Assembly (NCBI GenBank): GCA_956465555.1
Contig: OY101115.1
Location: forward strand, 1,674,001-1,738,000
Source: Nitzschia sp. pyKryTriq1
Taxonomy: Eukaryota > Bacillariophyta > Bacillariophyceae > Bacillariales > Bacillariaceae
DNA: 64,000 bases
Direction of reading: 5' to 3'
Both the position numbers and the translations under genes were made by a program. The notes beneath the pieces were generated by a model. It saw only the letters and a program-made list of their open reading frames with translations. It searched no databases and was not told where the DNA came from. Below, piece after piece: positions 53,303 through 64,000 of the stretch; the first letter of the stretch is position 1; every line of letters begins with the position of its first letter.

Positions 53303-53528
53303 TTGATATTCAAGCGCCACTAGCCAGGTCTTCTTCAAAATCGTTCCCTCGAGAAGACTGTTTGTGGCTTTGTACAGGCCAAGCCCTCTGAATCCTGGCA
53401 ATGCGTCATGCGCCCGATACGCTCATTTCGAGAATGTCGGTACGATGGGCCGTAAACGTATTTTTTCTATTTTCTTTCGATTTTTAAGTGAGATATCTTC
53501 ACAGGGGGACGATTGTCGAGCATCTTTC

Positions 53529-56150
53529 CTACGGGAAATATTGCGGGCAGAATGTCAACAATGCCCAAATGAGAAAAACGACACAGGCAACATATATTTG
53601 TAGCCTCCCTGCAAGTTCAAACCGCCGAATGACCATCGATGCGCGGTCGGCCCTGTCCTGTCGACGATATCCTTCCGATAGGCTTCCATCTTCTCTCATG
53701 TTGGTCCTGAAGTAGATTCCATCAGGATAAAGTTGACGCCAACGCAAAATGCGAATGCCTTGAAAGAGCAGCGTGCTGACCAAGTTCACTACAATAGCGT
53801 GGTATAAAGCAAGGAATACAAAGAAGACAAGACGAAGGCCATAAAGTTGGACCTCGCAATCTGTCTCGACTGTTTCTGCTATCAATCCGACTTTGTCAAC
53901 CCCTCCGCAAGGAATTCTCTCGCAGATCCTTGACATGTTTTCGCATTCAAAATCAGGCTGCACCAAGCCTGTTGGCAAACCTTTTCCGTCACAGGCTGGT
54001 TCCCAGAGGTGCTCTTCCAACGGTCGAAAGGAAATCTCCAATCCTTCAGAATGATCGATTGAACAGAATCCAGGAGCTGATGCGTTTGCACAAGGAGCAA
54101 AATTCTTGATACCGCAACAAGAGTCATTTATCATCCTCTTAGTATTTTCTTCCACGCAGTCTTTCATTGTCTCTACGACTTGAACCGATTTGTAGAAATC
54201 AGATTCGAGGTCAGAGAAGGTGGAGTAGTCCGTTTGATATCGGGCTAGGGTCTGTGCTTGCATTTGCTGGCAAATTTGTCGCTGTGTTTTGTAGCATTGA
54301 AGTTCTGCCTTCAAATAGTAGGCGTTCCCAAGTGCATTTGCCTCGTTGACAAGAATCGGGGCAATGAATCGATTGGCCAGAAAAGTGCCTTCACGAGTTT
54401 CCTCGCAGTTTGCTTTTACATGAGGGTACCAAAGCAACGCGGCTCCAAATATGACCGGTACAGCAATTACTGCAGTGACCATTCGCGGGACAAGCAATGC
54501 TTTGAAAGTCAGCGATAAAATCACTTGCCTTGTCTTCAATGCCTCGTGTTCATCCGATTCTCCGGTGTTTTTATCGTAGTTTACCTCAGGCAAGTCAGGG
54601 GTAACTGCCTTGCTGTAGGCATCTTCCAGCTTCCAGAGGCGGAATGCTTGGACGACGACCTCCAAAATCCAGGTGGTAGTAGAACCAACGGCCACAAGCA
54701 GTGCCAGAAACTTAGGGAAAAAGAGCGAAGGCAGGATGGGCCTCAAATATGCAAATGTTGTACTGTCGTCGGGCAGTGAGTCCTCACCATTTTCCAAGGT
54801 AATCTCCCATACTCTTGCTTCCTCTTCTTGCATCTCAATGGCAATTGCACGTTCGAGTAGAGTTCTTGTTTGCTCTAGAGTAGTCCATCCAAGGTTGCTT
54901 TGGAACGCTACTTCACCGGCTAGACTGGACAGTAGACCCTGACTACCAATGAATCGTGGAGGATCGTATCCCTCGAGCTGGAGGACTGAAGTGAGTGCCT
55001 CGACAACTTTCATGAGTGTTCCTCGGAGAGCGCGTTCAGCCTGCGCCATTAGATCCCGGATGGTTTCTTGTAGGATATTCATACAGAGCTCGGCTGTTTC
55101 GCTTATGAGTAGATACATCGAATCAAAATCCAACTCAAATACCCCAATATCAGCAAACGATGGCATCATTGAGTCGGCCACTGGGAGAAGCGTGATGTCA
55201 AAAAAGCCCGGCATAGGAACTCCCGGTGGAAGGATATCTCGTACGAATAAAGCTCCCTTTATCATGCGATCAAAAATATCCGTATACGCCGTGTAGAAAG
55301 CTTGCAGATACCCTGAGATTTGAGATAAGTTCATTTTCAGGGCTTCGATAGTCATTTGGGCACGATTGAGAGCATCTTGAAGGCGAAGAAGAGCTTCGGT
55401 GATCCGTTCTCTTAGTGCGAGATGCCCGATCGAAAAATCTGGCGATTCAATATTTGGCAAAGCAGCTATCAGTTCCAGAGCAGGCTGAATCCGAAGTCCG
55501 ACGAAGTATTCATAATCGTATTGAAATCTTGCTTCGGCATAGTCATGTATCAATTGCAACCCGTGGAGTGAGTCTTGGAGGTGTTGCTCCCACAAGGAGG
55601 TAACTTCTTCTTCCAGCAACTTGAAGTCTCCACCCAGAAGTCGTTCCATCGTTTCTCTCCGATCATCACTGCAGACCTGACGATCTTGCACCGAATCCAC
55701 TACATGCCCGCTGTCGTTCCATTGACGAAGTATGTTCTGAGCTTTGTGGGCGGAATTAAAACATTTCTCTTTTCGTCGCCTTGCCTTTTCGATGAAAAGT
55801 GTGTTGGCTTGATGGATAACAGATACCCGATCATGTTCTTTTTGCGCAGCAATCTGAAGTTCGCGCTGAAGTTCGACAGCAGAATCGAGAGCACATTGCT
55901 GGTAGGAGCGACTTTCCATGTCTAGTACAGCCTGCAGACGTTCTAGGGGCTGTTGGACGGCCTCTTTAGGAGTCTGAATAGGACTCTGCGTCGCCGCAAG
56001 GAACAGTATAAGCGACACACTCCATTTCGGGGAGGTCATGATGAAGTGTAGAAGTGCCATGTTCGTCCGAGCGGTCTGTACTTGTACAGGTACTCGGGTC
56101 GAATCATCGTCGTGAGGATTCATTTTCTTCTTTCTTTTGGAAATTTCCAT
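53529..56150 (-). CDS. Large multipass membrane protein with Cys-rich loop, unknown
   Basis: One open frame encodes 873 residues from the ATG at 56150. A later ATG at 56060 would start directly at a signal peptide (MALLHFIMTSPKWSVSLILF). About 430 residues of coiled-coil-like helices (LDSAVELQRELQIAAQKEHD) follow, then two membrane helices (FLALLVAVGSTTTWILEVVV; AVIAVPVIFGAALLWYP). A Cys-rich external loop (CCGIKNFAPC, CERIPCGG; over a dozen Cys) comes next, then two more helices (LVFFVFLALYHAIVVNLVS; IYVACVVFLIWALLTFCPQY). The order of long coiled domain, hydrophobic pairs and Cys-rich loop recalls cell-surface fusion or adhesion proteins, but no family is recognised. Confidence 0.75.
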   Translation of the reverse strand: MEISKRKKKMNPHDDDSTRVPVQVQTARTNMALLHFIMTSPKWSVSLILFLAATQSPIQTPKEAVQQPLERLQAVLDMESRSYQQCALDSAVELQRELQIAAQKEHDRVSVIHQANTLFIEKARRRKEKCFNSAHKAQNILRQWNDSGHVVDSVQDRQVCSDDRRETMERLLGGDFKLLEEEVTSLWEQHLQDSLHGLQLIHDYAEARFQYDYEYFVGLRIQPALELIAALPNIESPDFSIGHLALRERITEALLRLQDALNRAQMTIEALKMNLSQISGYLQAFYTAYTDIFDRMIKGALFVRDILPPGVPMPGFFDITLLPVADSMMPSFADIGVFELDFDSMYLLISETAELCMNILQETIRDLMAQAERALRGTLMKVVEALTSVLQLEGYDPPRFIGSQGLLSSLAGEVAFQSNLGWTTLEQTRTLLERAIAIEMQEEEARVWEITLENGEDSLPDDSTTFAYLRPILPSLFFPKFLALLVAVGSTTTWILEVVVQAFRLWKLEDAYSKAVTPDLPEVNYDKNTGESDEHEALKTRQVILSLTFKALLVPRMVTAVIAVPVIFGAALLWYPHVKANCEETREGTFLANRFIAPILVNEANALGNAYYLKAELQCYKTQRQICQQMQAQTLARYQTDYSTFSDLESDFYKSVQVVETMKDCVEENTKRMINDSCCGIKNFAPCANASAPGFCSIDHSEGLEISFRPLEEHLWEPACDGKGLPTGLVQPDFECENMSRICERIPCGGVDKVGLIAETVETDCEVQLYGLRLVFFVFLALYHAIVVNLVSTLLFQGIRILRWRQLYPDGIYFRTNMREDGSLSEGYRRQDRADRASMVIRRFELAGRLQIYVACVVFLIWALLTFCPQYFP

Positions 56151-57501
56151 TGTCAAATCAATCTTTTCCTGGTTGGATGTGAAGAGGCTGCACGGCAAGA
56201 TTCAAGATTGAGATGGACCTGCCATCAACGAAGAATCGGAATCATCGTCCTCCAAACCCAAAACTAAAACTTGTTTTCGGAAAACAAAATTCCTGAGTCA
56301 AACCAGGCAGAAACCAGAAGAATTGCAACGTTCGTTGCGGACTTCTTGTTCCAGATCCCAATCCACGTACAGACAGTACCATACGTACGAGTATGTGCAC
56401 TTCGTACAGATACACGATTTGGGTTGCCGTGATGAGCAATCGATGGAAGAAGCATTAGGATAGAGAATGGCCCTTGCTAGCTTGGCCTTCACGAGGGATA
56501 ATCTCACTGTACCGTTGGGGGTCTTCTCGACCCGAAATTGTGAGATACTATTCATGGCTACTAGCAGCTACATAATACTGTACTCTAGAGAGCAGAGGAG
56601 AGGGGCTGGAGAGTAGTAAATACTTGCATGGCAGGTGCGGGGTGGTTCCTTTTCTTTCCCAAGATATACTCGTAGCAAGTTTTGAAAGGTTTTCAGTTTT
56701 CATTTTTGATTTTGACGTTGGATCTGGATTTTGTTTGATGCCAAGCCATGCGTCGAAACCAAATCGAAAACTGCTCATTTGGATTTTACGCGCAGGGCCA
56801 CCTAGCGGCACGACGAATTCAAATCCAAAACCTGCGCGACATGCGCACGTAGTAAATCCGGTCCTTTTAGTCAATTCGACAACAAAGGGACCGTCCTTCA
56901 CCCGGTGACGATAGGCGTCCGTCCTTCCACCAGAGACCCCAACACAGGTAGTAAGCCGTAGAGAGAAGCATCAAAACAGACTTTCAGCCACTAGCTTGTA
57001 GTGTAAACTTCGACCCATTATATATTCCAACCTCCCTGATAAGTAGTACATTAAATTTGAATACGAGAAATCCATGGGCTTTGCGCTTGGGTTTGGGATA
57101 CTGCCTGCGGGTCAAGACCACTGCGGCTCCATAATGCGTCTTGCCGTCAACCCAACAACTTCTTTGGCACCAATGATTTTTTCCACAAATAATTTACGAG
57201 TAGACCTTTCGCTCGCGCCGCAACTATTGTACCATCCAGTACTCGTACTCTACGTACAAGGACCGGTGCAGTAGTCTCTCTACCTGGTACAGTATGTACT
57301 ACGGTAGGAGCTATTCGGAATACATAGTACGACGAAAACCGATGAACCGAAACCCAAGCACCCATCTCCATCTGATGTTCTGCCGTCGCGACGACGACGA
57401 CGACTCCTCGTAGCATATGTTACGGCAAAGTCACAAGTTACAAGTCTCACCATTTCCTTTGAAACAACTCGAACCACTACTACAGTAGTTCTCGTCCCAC
57501 C
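56151..57501. other. Divergent intergenic region
   Basis: No gene is supported. The stretch at about 56700-56860 is rich in AAATCC/GGATTT words in both orientations. GTAC words lie near 57235-57310. Both upstream regions (membrane protein, IMPDH) are here. Confidence 0.45.
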
Positions 57502-59235
57502 ATGTCCACCGAAAACGGATCCAACAGCAAGCCAGGCTATGTCAGCAACGGCGACAAGCGCTTCAAGATCACCGACATCGACGAGGAGACCCTGAATTCT
57601 GGAGCCGAAGGGTAAGAATTTGCTACCCAAGGCGCCGCTGCCTGTATTTGTGTCTTTGAAATGTTCGCGGTTTGAATTCATCACTTTTCTGTGTTGCCTT
57701 CTCGTTGCGCTTTCCTTTCCTTTCCTTTGCTTAGGTACACCGCCAACCAACTCTTCGTCAAAAATCCTGCTTGCATCGCTTACACCTACGACGACGTCAT
57801 TGTGATGCCGGGACATATGTCATTCGGCCTCGGCGATGTCGACATCTCGTCCAGTTTGACCCGGAACATCAAACTCCAAGTTCCATTTGTTTCCTCCCCC
57901 ATGGACACGGTCACTGAGCATAAAATGGCAATCACGATGGCTCTGCAAGGAGGAATCGGCATCATCCATTCGAACTTGACGCCCGAGGAACAAGCCGCGG
58001 AAGTTCGACGGGTCAAAAAGTACAAGAACGGATTCATTCTTGACCCCATTTGCCTCAGTCCCGATAATACCTTAGAAGATGTAGTGAGAACCAAACAGAC
58101 TCTCGGATTTTCTTCCTTCCCGATCACCGACACGGGAAAAATGGGTGGCCGATTGGTCGGAATCATCTCCAACCGTGACACATCCTTTATCGAGGACCCA
58201 AACGTCAAAATCAAGGAATTCATGACTGACAGAGCTTCCCTCTCGGTCGCACCAGAAGGAGTTAGCCTGGCAGAAGCTAACCAAATGCTAAAACTGAGCA
58301 AGAAGGGAAAGCTACCTGTTGTCAACGACAAAGATGAACTCGTCGCTCTCATCGCGAGAACCGACCTTCAGAAGCAGAGAGACAATCCCCGTGCATCGAA
58401 GGAGTCCGTGAACAAACAACTCTTGTGTGGCGCTGCTATCGGCACTCGCCCAGATGACAAAGACCGCGCGAAACTTCTGGTGGAGGCGGGTGTGGACGTC
58501 ATCGTGGTAGATTCGTCCCAAGGAGACTCCATGTATCAAATTGAAATTATTAGGTACCTCAAGGAGACATTCCCACATGTTGATGTTATCGGTGGAAACG
58601 TAGTCACCCCCTCCCAAGCTCACCACTTAATCGAGGCTGGTGTAGACGGTCTTCGTGTCGGTATGGGCATCGGATCTATTTGCACCACACAAGAAGTATG
58701 CGCCGTTGGCCGAGCCCAAGCAAGTGCCGTTTACCACGTCGCTAAATATGCACGCAAATTCGGAATTCCCATCGTCGCTGACGGCGGTATCAAATCGACT
58801 GGCCATATCACGAAGGCTCTTTGTCTCGGAGCTGGCTGTGTTATGATGGGGAGTATGTTGGCAGGTACGGATGAAGCCCCGGGAGAGTATTTCTACCAAG
58901 ATGGTGTCCGCCTGAAACGCTACCGGGGGATGGGCAGCTTGGAGGCTATGGACAAAGGCGGAGAAAAACGATATGTCTGGGACACTGCGGCAACGGCCGT
59001 GAAAGTTGCCCAAGGGGTTAGCGGGGCCGTCACTGATAAAGGTACTCTCCGACGTTACGTTCCATATTTAATGCAAGGTGTCCGTCATGGATTGCAGGAT
59101 GCCGGCATTAAGAGCTTGGAGGAAAGTCGGGAGAGACTCTACAGCGGCAAGCTTCGATTTGAAGTTCGCTCTCCGGCCGCCCAGAAAGAAGGTGGTGTCC
59201 ATGGTCTACACAGTTATCAGAAGCGTCTTTACTAG
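57502..59235 (+). CDS. IMPDH: Inosine-5'-monophosphate dehydrogenase
   Basis: Exons 57502-57611 and 57735-59235, with a 123-bp intron, encode 536 residues (human enzymes 514). It oxidises IMP to XMP with NAD, the committed step to GTP, in the cytosol. Visible are the N-terminal [22 protein letters not shown] and [20 protein letters not shown], then paired CBS domains (about 130-245: [35 protein letters not shown]). The catalytic half follows with [22 protein letters not shown], the active-site loop [26 protein letters not shown] and the mobile flap [12 protein letters not shown]. All key residues are intact, and there is no targeting presequence. The first exon carries only the 36-residue N-terminal arm. 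Confidence 0.97.
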
Positions 59236-59750
59236 TTTTCTGGGCGAATCAATCATCACCACGATCTCTCCTACGATATCATCAATATTAATGACATCAC
59301 TTATTATTGAATTTTTGCCTCCGACCATTACTTTTGTTTCTTCGATACCACGATGAGTTTCAATTTATTGTCATCCTGATGGCAATTTCTGGCATCATTC
59401 TTTCTTCGTGGTGAGCGAACTCACCTGTTTATGTGAGTGTCGTACGAATGCGGTGATATGAATATGCTGGAAAACTAAAATATTGTGCGTCCATACCGGA
59501 GTATGGTGTTTTCGGTGTACTACTACTAGTAGTATAGAACGATCATGTTGGGCTTCGCGAAAGTCTACAGATACTGTACGGAACAAGTATTGCTTTGGAG
59601 GAGTAGCCTGTATCTTCGGCATCAACGGCTACTAAAGTTATCATCACGTAAATATTCACAATTCCATTGCACATTTCACAGTTCCCGGAAACATGAATGA
59701 GCGGATCACAATCCTGGGTTCTTGAGAGAGCTACATTCGCAGGAGACTCC
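59236..59750. other. Convergent 3' region
   Basis: This is the space between the stops of IMPDH (plus) and the translocator (minus). I see no ORF of interest and no GTAC tract. Small palindromic TACTACTACTAGTAGTA is present near 59519-59535. Confidence 0.5.
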
Positions 59751-60986
59751 TTAAGCCGTCTTCGGCTTGGCAGGAGCCTTCTTCGATGCTAGGGAGTATG
59801 CAAAAGTTCCACCAATCGCAATGGCAGACCCGATGACGGTGTTGCGTTCCATGGCCTCTTGGAAGACAATCGAGGAGACAACAATGATAATGACACGCTT
59901 GGCAGTGTTCAACACGGATGAGGTGACAGCACCAACATGGCTTGTGAAAGCAAAGGCTGCAGTAAAAAACAAATGAGTCACTTGAGAACTGTATTTGCCA
60001 TCACCGGAGCAACCTAAACTTACCGAATTCATTGTAGATGTAAAACATAAATCCCGAGACAACAATATTGGTCACCAGGGCATTGAAGCCGTAGGTTTCA
60101 ACCGCATGATTCCATTCTTTGGGAAGCGTTGGGAGCTCTTGGACCACCACAAAAGGAACAGAGCAGCAGAAAGAAATAATGTTCATGACAGCGTAGACAT
60201 TAGCGGCGTCCATGTTTTTGGTCGGGTCGCTCTTGAGCGACTTGGTAGCCGAGCTGCCGAGCTTTCCCTTGAGGGCGGCGGCTGCATTAGCCATGCTGGC
60301 GAAAAGGAAGGCTTCAACATTGATATCGACACCCTTCCCTTCCTTAATACACGCAAGGCCAACTCCACCTACAATCGGGATCAACATAACGTAGGCTAGG
60401 ATTGGTTTGATGTCCATGGGCGGAATCAACAATCCAACAACGGCGGCAAAGGCGGGCTCGCAGGCCTTGACGATCTGCGCAAAAGACACAGCTCCAACGG
60501 CCGAAGCCAAGACCGATCCGCTGTGGGCAAGGGAGGCAAACAGACCGATGGGAATGCAGGCAGCGATATCACTGGCATTGAGGTTGGGAACCTTGCGAAG
60601 ACCGGTTGCCCACATGATAACACTCCAAACGATTCCGACCACAAGCTGAGCGGTGGCAACGAACCAATGGGCATGGATCATATTTGTCGCCTTCTTGTTG
60701 TAAACATTATAAAGTGTGTTTCCAGCATACCAGCACACTACAAGAAGAGCCTAATAAAAAGGGGGCGAGAAAACATGGAATCGTTAGGTTACCCATAGCG
60801 ATCTGGTCGTGCTCAGGGAGCCGTTTTCAAATCGCGCTGCAAAGTGTTGCATTCTGCCTACAAGTACCGATAGCTGATCCGTCATCCAAGAGAACAGAGA
60901 CTTGATGATATGCTACGAGTACTGGTACCGGTACTTACAAGCTTGGCGGGGGACGCCGCGGTTTCTTTTGGCTTGGCACTACTCAT
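59751..60986 (-). CDS. Triose-phosphate/phosphate-translocator family (TPT/EamA) transporter
   Basis: Exons 60986-60939, 60750-60024 and 59956-59751 (introns 188 and 67 bp) encode 326 residues. About ten helices fit the family: CWYAGNTLYNVYNKKA, HWFVATAQLVVGIVW, FAQIVKACEPAFAAVVGLL, YVMLIPIVGGVGLACIKEG, TNIVVSGFMFYIYNEFAFAF and the signature VLNTAKRVIIIVVSSIVFQE (Lys-Arg substrate-binding pair). The 16-residue first exon (MSSAKPKETAASPAKL) is not a signal peptide, so the protein is probably in the outermost plastid membrane (as described for some diatom TPTs) or in Golgi/ER. It would exchange phosphorylated C3 compounds for phosphate. The first intron contains a GTACCGGTAC word. Confidence 0.9.
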
Positions 60987-61434
60987 GATATCTATTTCTT
61001 CTTGTTCGATGCACCGGAGATGTGATACAGGCTCGTACTGCAGTAATCCTTTCGCTTCGGAAACTGTTGGGATAAATAGTAAAATATAAACAATAACGTT
61101 GTTGTCCTTGCAACTCGACGCAACGTACCTGGTACAAGTACTGTAACAAACGACGCCAATCTCTGTGTTCTACCTTGCTTGGTTCTACGAGGAGTGTACT
61201 CCACCCGCTCATCCGATCGAATGGTGACGCGTGGAACGTTCGATACCGTTATGGTAGTATGGCTGTACCAAAATGGCGGATCCCTAGCGTGGACCGCGCG
61301 TGGCCTGGTACAAAACTCAGTTTGATTACATAAATTAGATTCAGTTATTCTATTATTATACCAATGCATTTCCCTTTCCAGTCTTTTTTCGGTCAACGTC
61401 ATTCCGATCCACTCTCCAGTTGATTTCTTCATCT
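60987..61434. other. Region with possible degraded coding sequence
   Basis: A minus-strand frame (60992-61438) starts with a segment resembling the next ORF (GEWIGMTLTEKRLE versus HRWIRITLTEAEDL) and then loses protein character. It overlaps the translocator's 5' region and is not accepted as a gene. Confidence 0.3.
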
Positions 61435-61742
61435 TCAATTTCCACCATCCATTGCATCGTCTTCCTCTTTGATGAACTTCTGATCGAAGTCAAAAGCACA
61501 TCGGTGGGTCTGGAAAGATTCGTGTTGGTCCACATGGAACTCTACTAGATCATTACCTTGCTGGGAATCTTTGAATCTATAGCCTTGGCCCGGCAAGAGC
61601 TCCTTTTTGTTAATAAGATCTTCAGCCTCGGTGAGTGTGATTCGGATCCAACGATGGGAACGCTTCTCGTAGTCAAAGTACCGAAGATTGTACTTGTTCC
61701 GATACAAAATATTCTTTTCAATGGACTTGTTTTGCTACTCAT
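61435..61742 (-). CDS. Small unknown protein or terminal exon
   Basis: A protein-like frame on the minus strand ends at 61435: YRNKYNLRYFDYEKRSHRWI, RITLTEAEDLINKKELLPGQ, GYRFKDSQQGNDLVEFHVDQ, ending DDAMDGGN. An ATG at 61742 (MSSKTSPLKRIFC) is in a different frame, so the true start is unclear and an upstream exon may exist. About 90 residues are supported. The function is unknown. Confidence 0.35.
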
Positions 61743-62381
61743 GTGCTGCTACTAGTAGTTCCACAGTAGTAAAAAAATCGAGATAGCCGTGTTAATTTGC
61801 ACCACTGCGTAGCTGATAACAATACGAATTGAGCTGCAACAATATACACGGCTGTCTCTTTCCTTCTACAATTGGCGTTTTGGGTTTGTATGTTACACTT
61901 TTTGATCGTGATAATAGAAACGATAATGGGTCGTTCAGGTGTCGGTTGGAGACGGGTAAGGACAGACGCCTACCAGGTTCTACGTGCGCTACTCCGCGTT
62001 TTCGCGCTTTTGGTACAGCCATACCTGGTACGGTACCGGTGCAATTGGTTGATGCGCGCTGAGGTGCGCATATATACGGTAGGTCTGCTACATGTAGTAC
62101 TGGTAATGTACCGGTACATTACCACTACCGGTAGAAGTACCTGGTACTACGAGTACTGCACCCCGTACCCGATACGGTACGTGTACGCTCTACGCCGTAC
62201 GCCGAGCGTGACGAGTACCCGTACCTGGTACGAGGTACAGTACAGGTACTGGTACTTGTAGCGTACCGGTACCAGTACAGGTACCGGTGTATCGGCACAG
62301 TGGCACCGACCGCTCCCGGTATTATGTGACAGGTTCGTACCGGTAGACATAACTTGTATTATTCGTACTGGTACTCATACG
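61743..62381. repeat. Densest GTAC tract, upstream of TM9SF
   Basis: From about 62015 to 62370 nearly every decamer contains GTAC: TACCGGTACATTACC, CCGGTACCAGTACAGG, GGTACGAGGTACAGTACAGG. It stops a few bases before the TM9SF ATG at 62382, so it forms that gene's immediate upstream region. Long frames on either strand are repeat artefacts. Confidence 0.75.
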
Positions 62382-64000
62382 ATGAGTCGTCTGTTGCAGA
62401 TGTTGAAGAAACTAAGCCTTCTGGGTATCTTTTGGTCATTGACCTCGACTGAAGCTGTCAAGGTGAAGAGGGTCAAGGCTGGGAAATTCTACAAGGAGCA
62501 TGACCCCGTGCACATTGTCGTGAACAAAGTCGGGTGAGTTTTTATGACCGGTTTTGCCGTACAATTTCTACGTGAAATTGCCTAGCGGTGGAATCCAATG
62601 CGACGACATGCGGCACGGGCGCATCGATACGATGTGCAAGTCCCGGTATCTTCTATCTTTGGCATCCTTCTCTCTTACGCTTGTGCCTTCCGTTCCCTTG
62701 CCTTGCAGCCCCTTCAACAACCCCACCGAAACCTACCGGTACTACTCCCTTCCTTTCTGCCACGAGCACTCAACTGAAGAGGAGGAGGAGGAAGCGGCCC
62801 AGGAGGAAAATATCGACCTGCCGGAACGCGAGAAAGAAAAACGTGAAGGTGCTGTGCGACACCGCCAGCGTCTCGGAGAGTCCATTGTCGGGGATCGACG
62901 GGAGACATCGCCGTACGAAATCTCGTACGGCGACAGTGTGGAATGGCGCCTTCTTTGCAAGAAACACCTTTCGACCAAGGACCTGATGGCTCTCAAGGAC
63001 GCCATCCACAATGAATACTTCTTCGAAATGTTCGTGGAGGATCTTCCAATGTGGGGATACATTGGCGACACCGCTGACGAGGATCTGATTGTTGGCGAAA
63101 CGGAGGGGAGCAAGACTTATCTCTTCACGCATCTTCATTTCTATATCGGCCAGAATCGGAATCAAATTGTCGCTGCCAAGGTCACCACAGATGTAAGCGT
63201 TTGTCAAGTCGTGTTTGTACTGCGGCGCGGATCAAATGTCTCACTGCTTTTGCCTCTCCTACGTAGATGGATCGAAGGGTCGACATTACTGATGTAACTT
63301 CTCCGAAAGCAATTCAATTTTCCTACTCTGTGGAGTGGTACGATGAACCAGACTTGGTGTGGAAGAATCGCATGTCCCGCTATGCGGAGTCCAGATTTTT
63401 GCCGAGCTCCTTCGAGATTCATTGGTTGTCGATCATCAATTCCTTCGTTTTGGTCTTGCTCTTGACGGCTTTCTTGACAATTATTCTTTTGCGAGTTCTG
63501 AAGAACGACTTCTCTCGTTACATGGAACTCGACGATGATGCGATGGAAGAGGAAGAGGTTAGTGCTCCACCCACGTCGCATTCCATTTATGAGATTTTTC
63601 CTGACCATTCATTTCTTCCAATGCTATAGTCGGGTTGGAAGCTCATCCACGGTGACGTCTTCCGCTTTCCCAAAGCTCCGGGGGTTTTCTGCGCTGCCGT
63701 TGGTACTGGAAACCAACTCATTGTGTTGACTTTCTGCCACCTTTGCTTGGCACTCACTGGTATGATTTCGACAACCAGACGCGGATCCATTCTAGCTGGT
63801 GTAGTCGTTTTGTACTGCCTTACATCTTTTGTGGCTGGATACACATCTGTACGCCTATACAGGCAGATGAACGAAAAGAACTGGGTTCGATGCATATTGT
63901 TGACTGCTACCCTCTTTCCAGCACCTATTGTAGGAGTTTTCATTTGGGTGAATTCAGTTGCCATCGCACATGGATCTACAAGTGCCCTACCTTTTACGAC
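62382..64000 (+). CDS. TM9SF/nonaspanin (endomembrane protein 70), 5' part
   Basis: Four exons so far, 62382-62533, 62709-63192, 63267-63557 and 63630-64000 (introns 175, 74, 72 bp), run off the window end. The N-terminal signal peptide (LLGIFWSLTSTEAVKV) is followed by the lumenal domain: YKEHDPVHIVVNKVGPFNNP, ETYRYYSLPFC, an acidic insert, YGDSVEWRLLCKK, FFEMFVEDLPMWGYIGD and FTHLHFYIGQN. The first membrane helix (SFVLVLLLTAFLTIILLRVL) and GWKLIHGDVFRFPKAPG open the nine-helix part. NMISTTRRGS-like and YTSVRLYRQMNEKNW motifs fit. TM9SF proteins act in Golgi/endosome sorting. Roughly the last third lies beyond the window. Confidence 0.93.

Overview
The window is nuclear DNA from a eukaryote, most likely a diatom (pennate stramenopile). 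The genes are intron-poor, with short GT-AG introns mostly of 64-190 bp. Several proteins begin with signal peptides followed by plastid-entry-like motifs (ARAFSV, AAAFFRP, HSFL). The gene set mixes universal eukaryotic genes (DIM1 rRNA dimethylase, IMP dehydrogenase, TM9SF nonaspanin, MFSD5-type molybdate transporter, VMS1/ANKZF1 peptidyl-tRNA hydrolase) with acidic, lineage-specific proteins and Copia and PIF/Harbinger elements of the kind common in diatoms. The species cannot be fixed from sequence alone. There are no rRNA genes, CRISPR arrays or recognisable tRNAs. Spliced models below were built by hand from reading frame and splice motifs.

1-9.9 kb: a 2.6-kb Harbinger-like element (802-3411) that carries a copy of a host locus (a POLR3G/RPC7-like gene plus the 3' part of a convergent ZNF598-like gene); a short gene with a signal peptide; a 349-bp fold-back MITE; a nuclear-type Kelch protein; and a broken Copia fossil. 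10-17.2 kb: the MFSD5-like transporter, a gene-poor stretch, and a CaM-kinase whose 3' end has been duplicated downstream. 17.7-23.6 kb: a larger, apparently complete relative of the first element, in the opposite orientation, with a DDE transposase split by one intron and three accessory ORFs. 23.6-30.7 kb: a disrupted unknown gene, a DUF1764 protein, DIM1 (divergent from a plastid-targeted unknown protein) and a single-pass membrane protein. 30.8-34.4 kb: a near-identical 608-bp direct duplication in repeat-rich DNA. 34.4-49.5 kb: a diatom-type acidic protein, a WD40 protein, an RNase II/R (RNB) enzyme, a tandem-repeat protein, an ankyrin/lysine-methyltransferase fusion, an acidic protein and VMS1. 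50.4-64 kb: a Tul1/FLY-like transmembrane RING ligase, an unknown multipass membrane protein, IMPDH, a triose-phosphate-translocator-family protein and the 5' part of a TM9SF gene.

Two themes recur. First, almost every intergenic gap contains tracts built from GTAC palindromes (GTACCGGTAC, GTACAGTAC, CCAGGTACC). Second, the two Harbinger-like elements share termini, subterminal arrays of an 18-bp palindrome and a CAG target duplication. One sits exactly in a GTAC tract, at a palindromic ACC-A-GGT target. The transposase-less copy has packaged a contiguous host segment, making it a Pack-type gene-capturing Harbinger derivative. That pair is the most novel system in the window.
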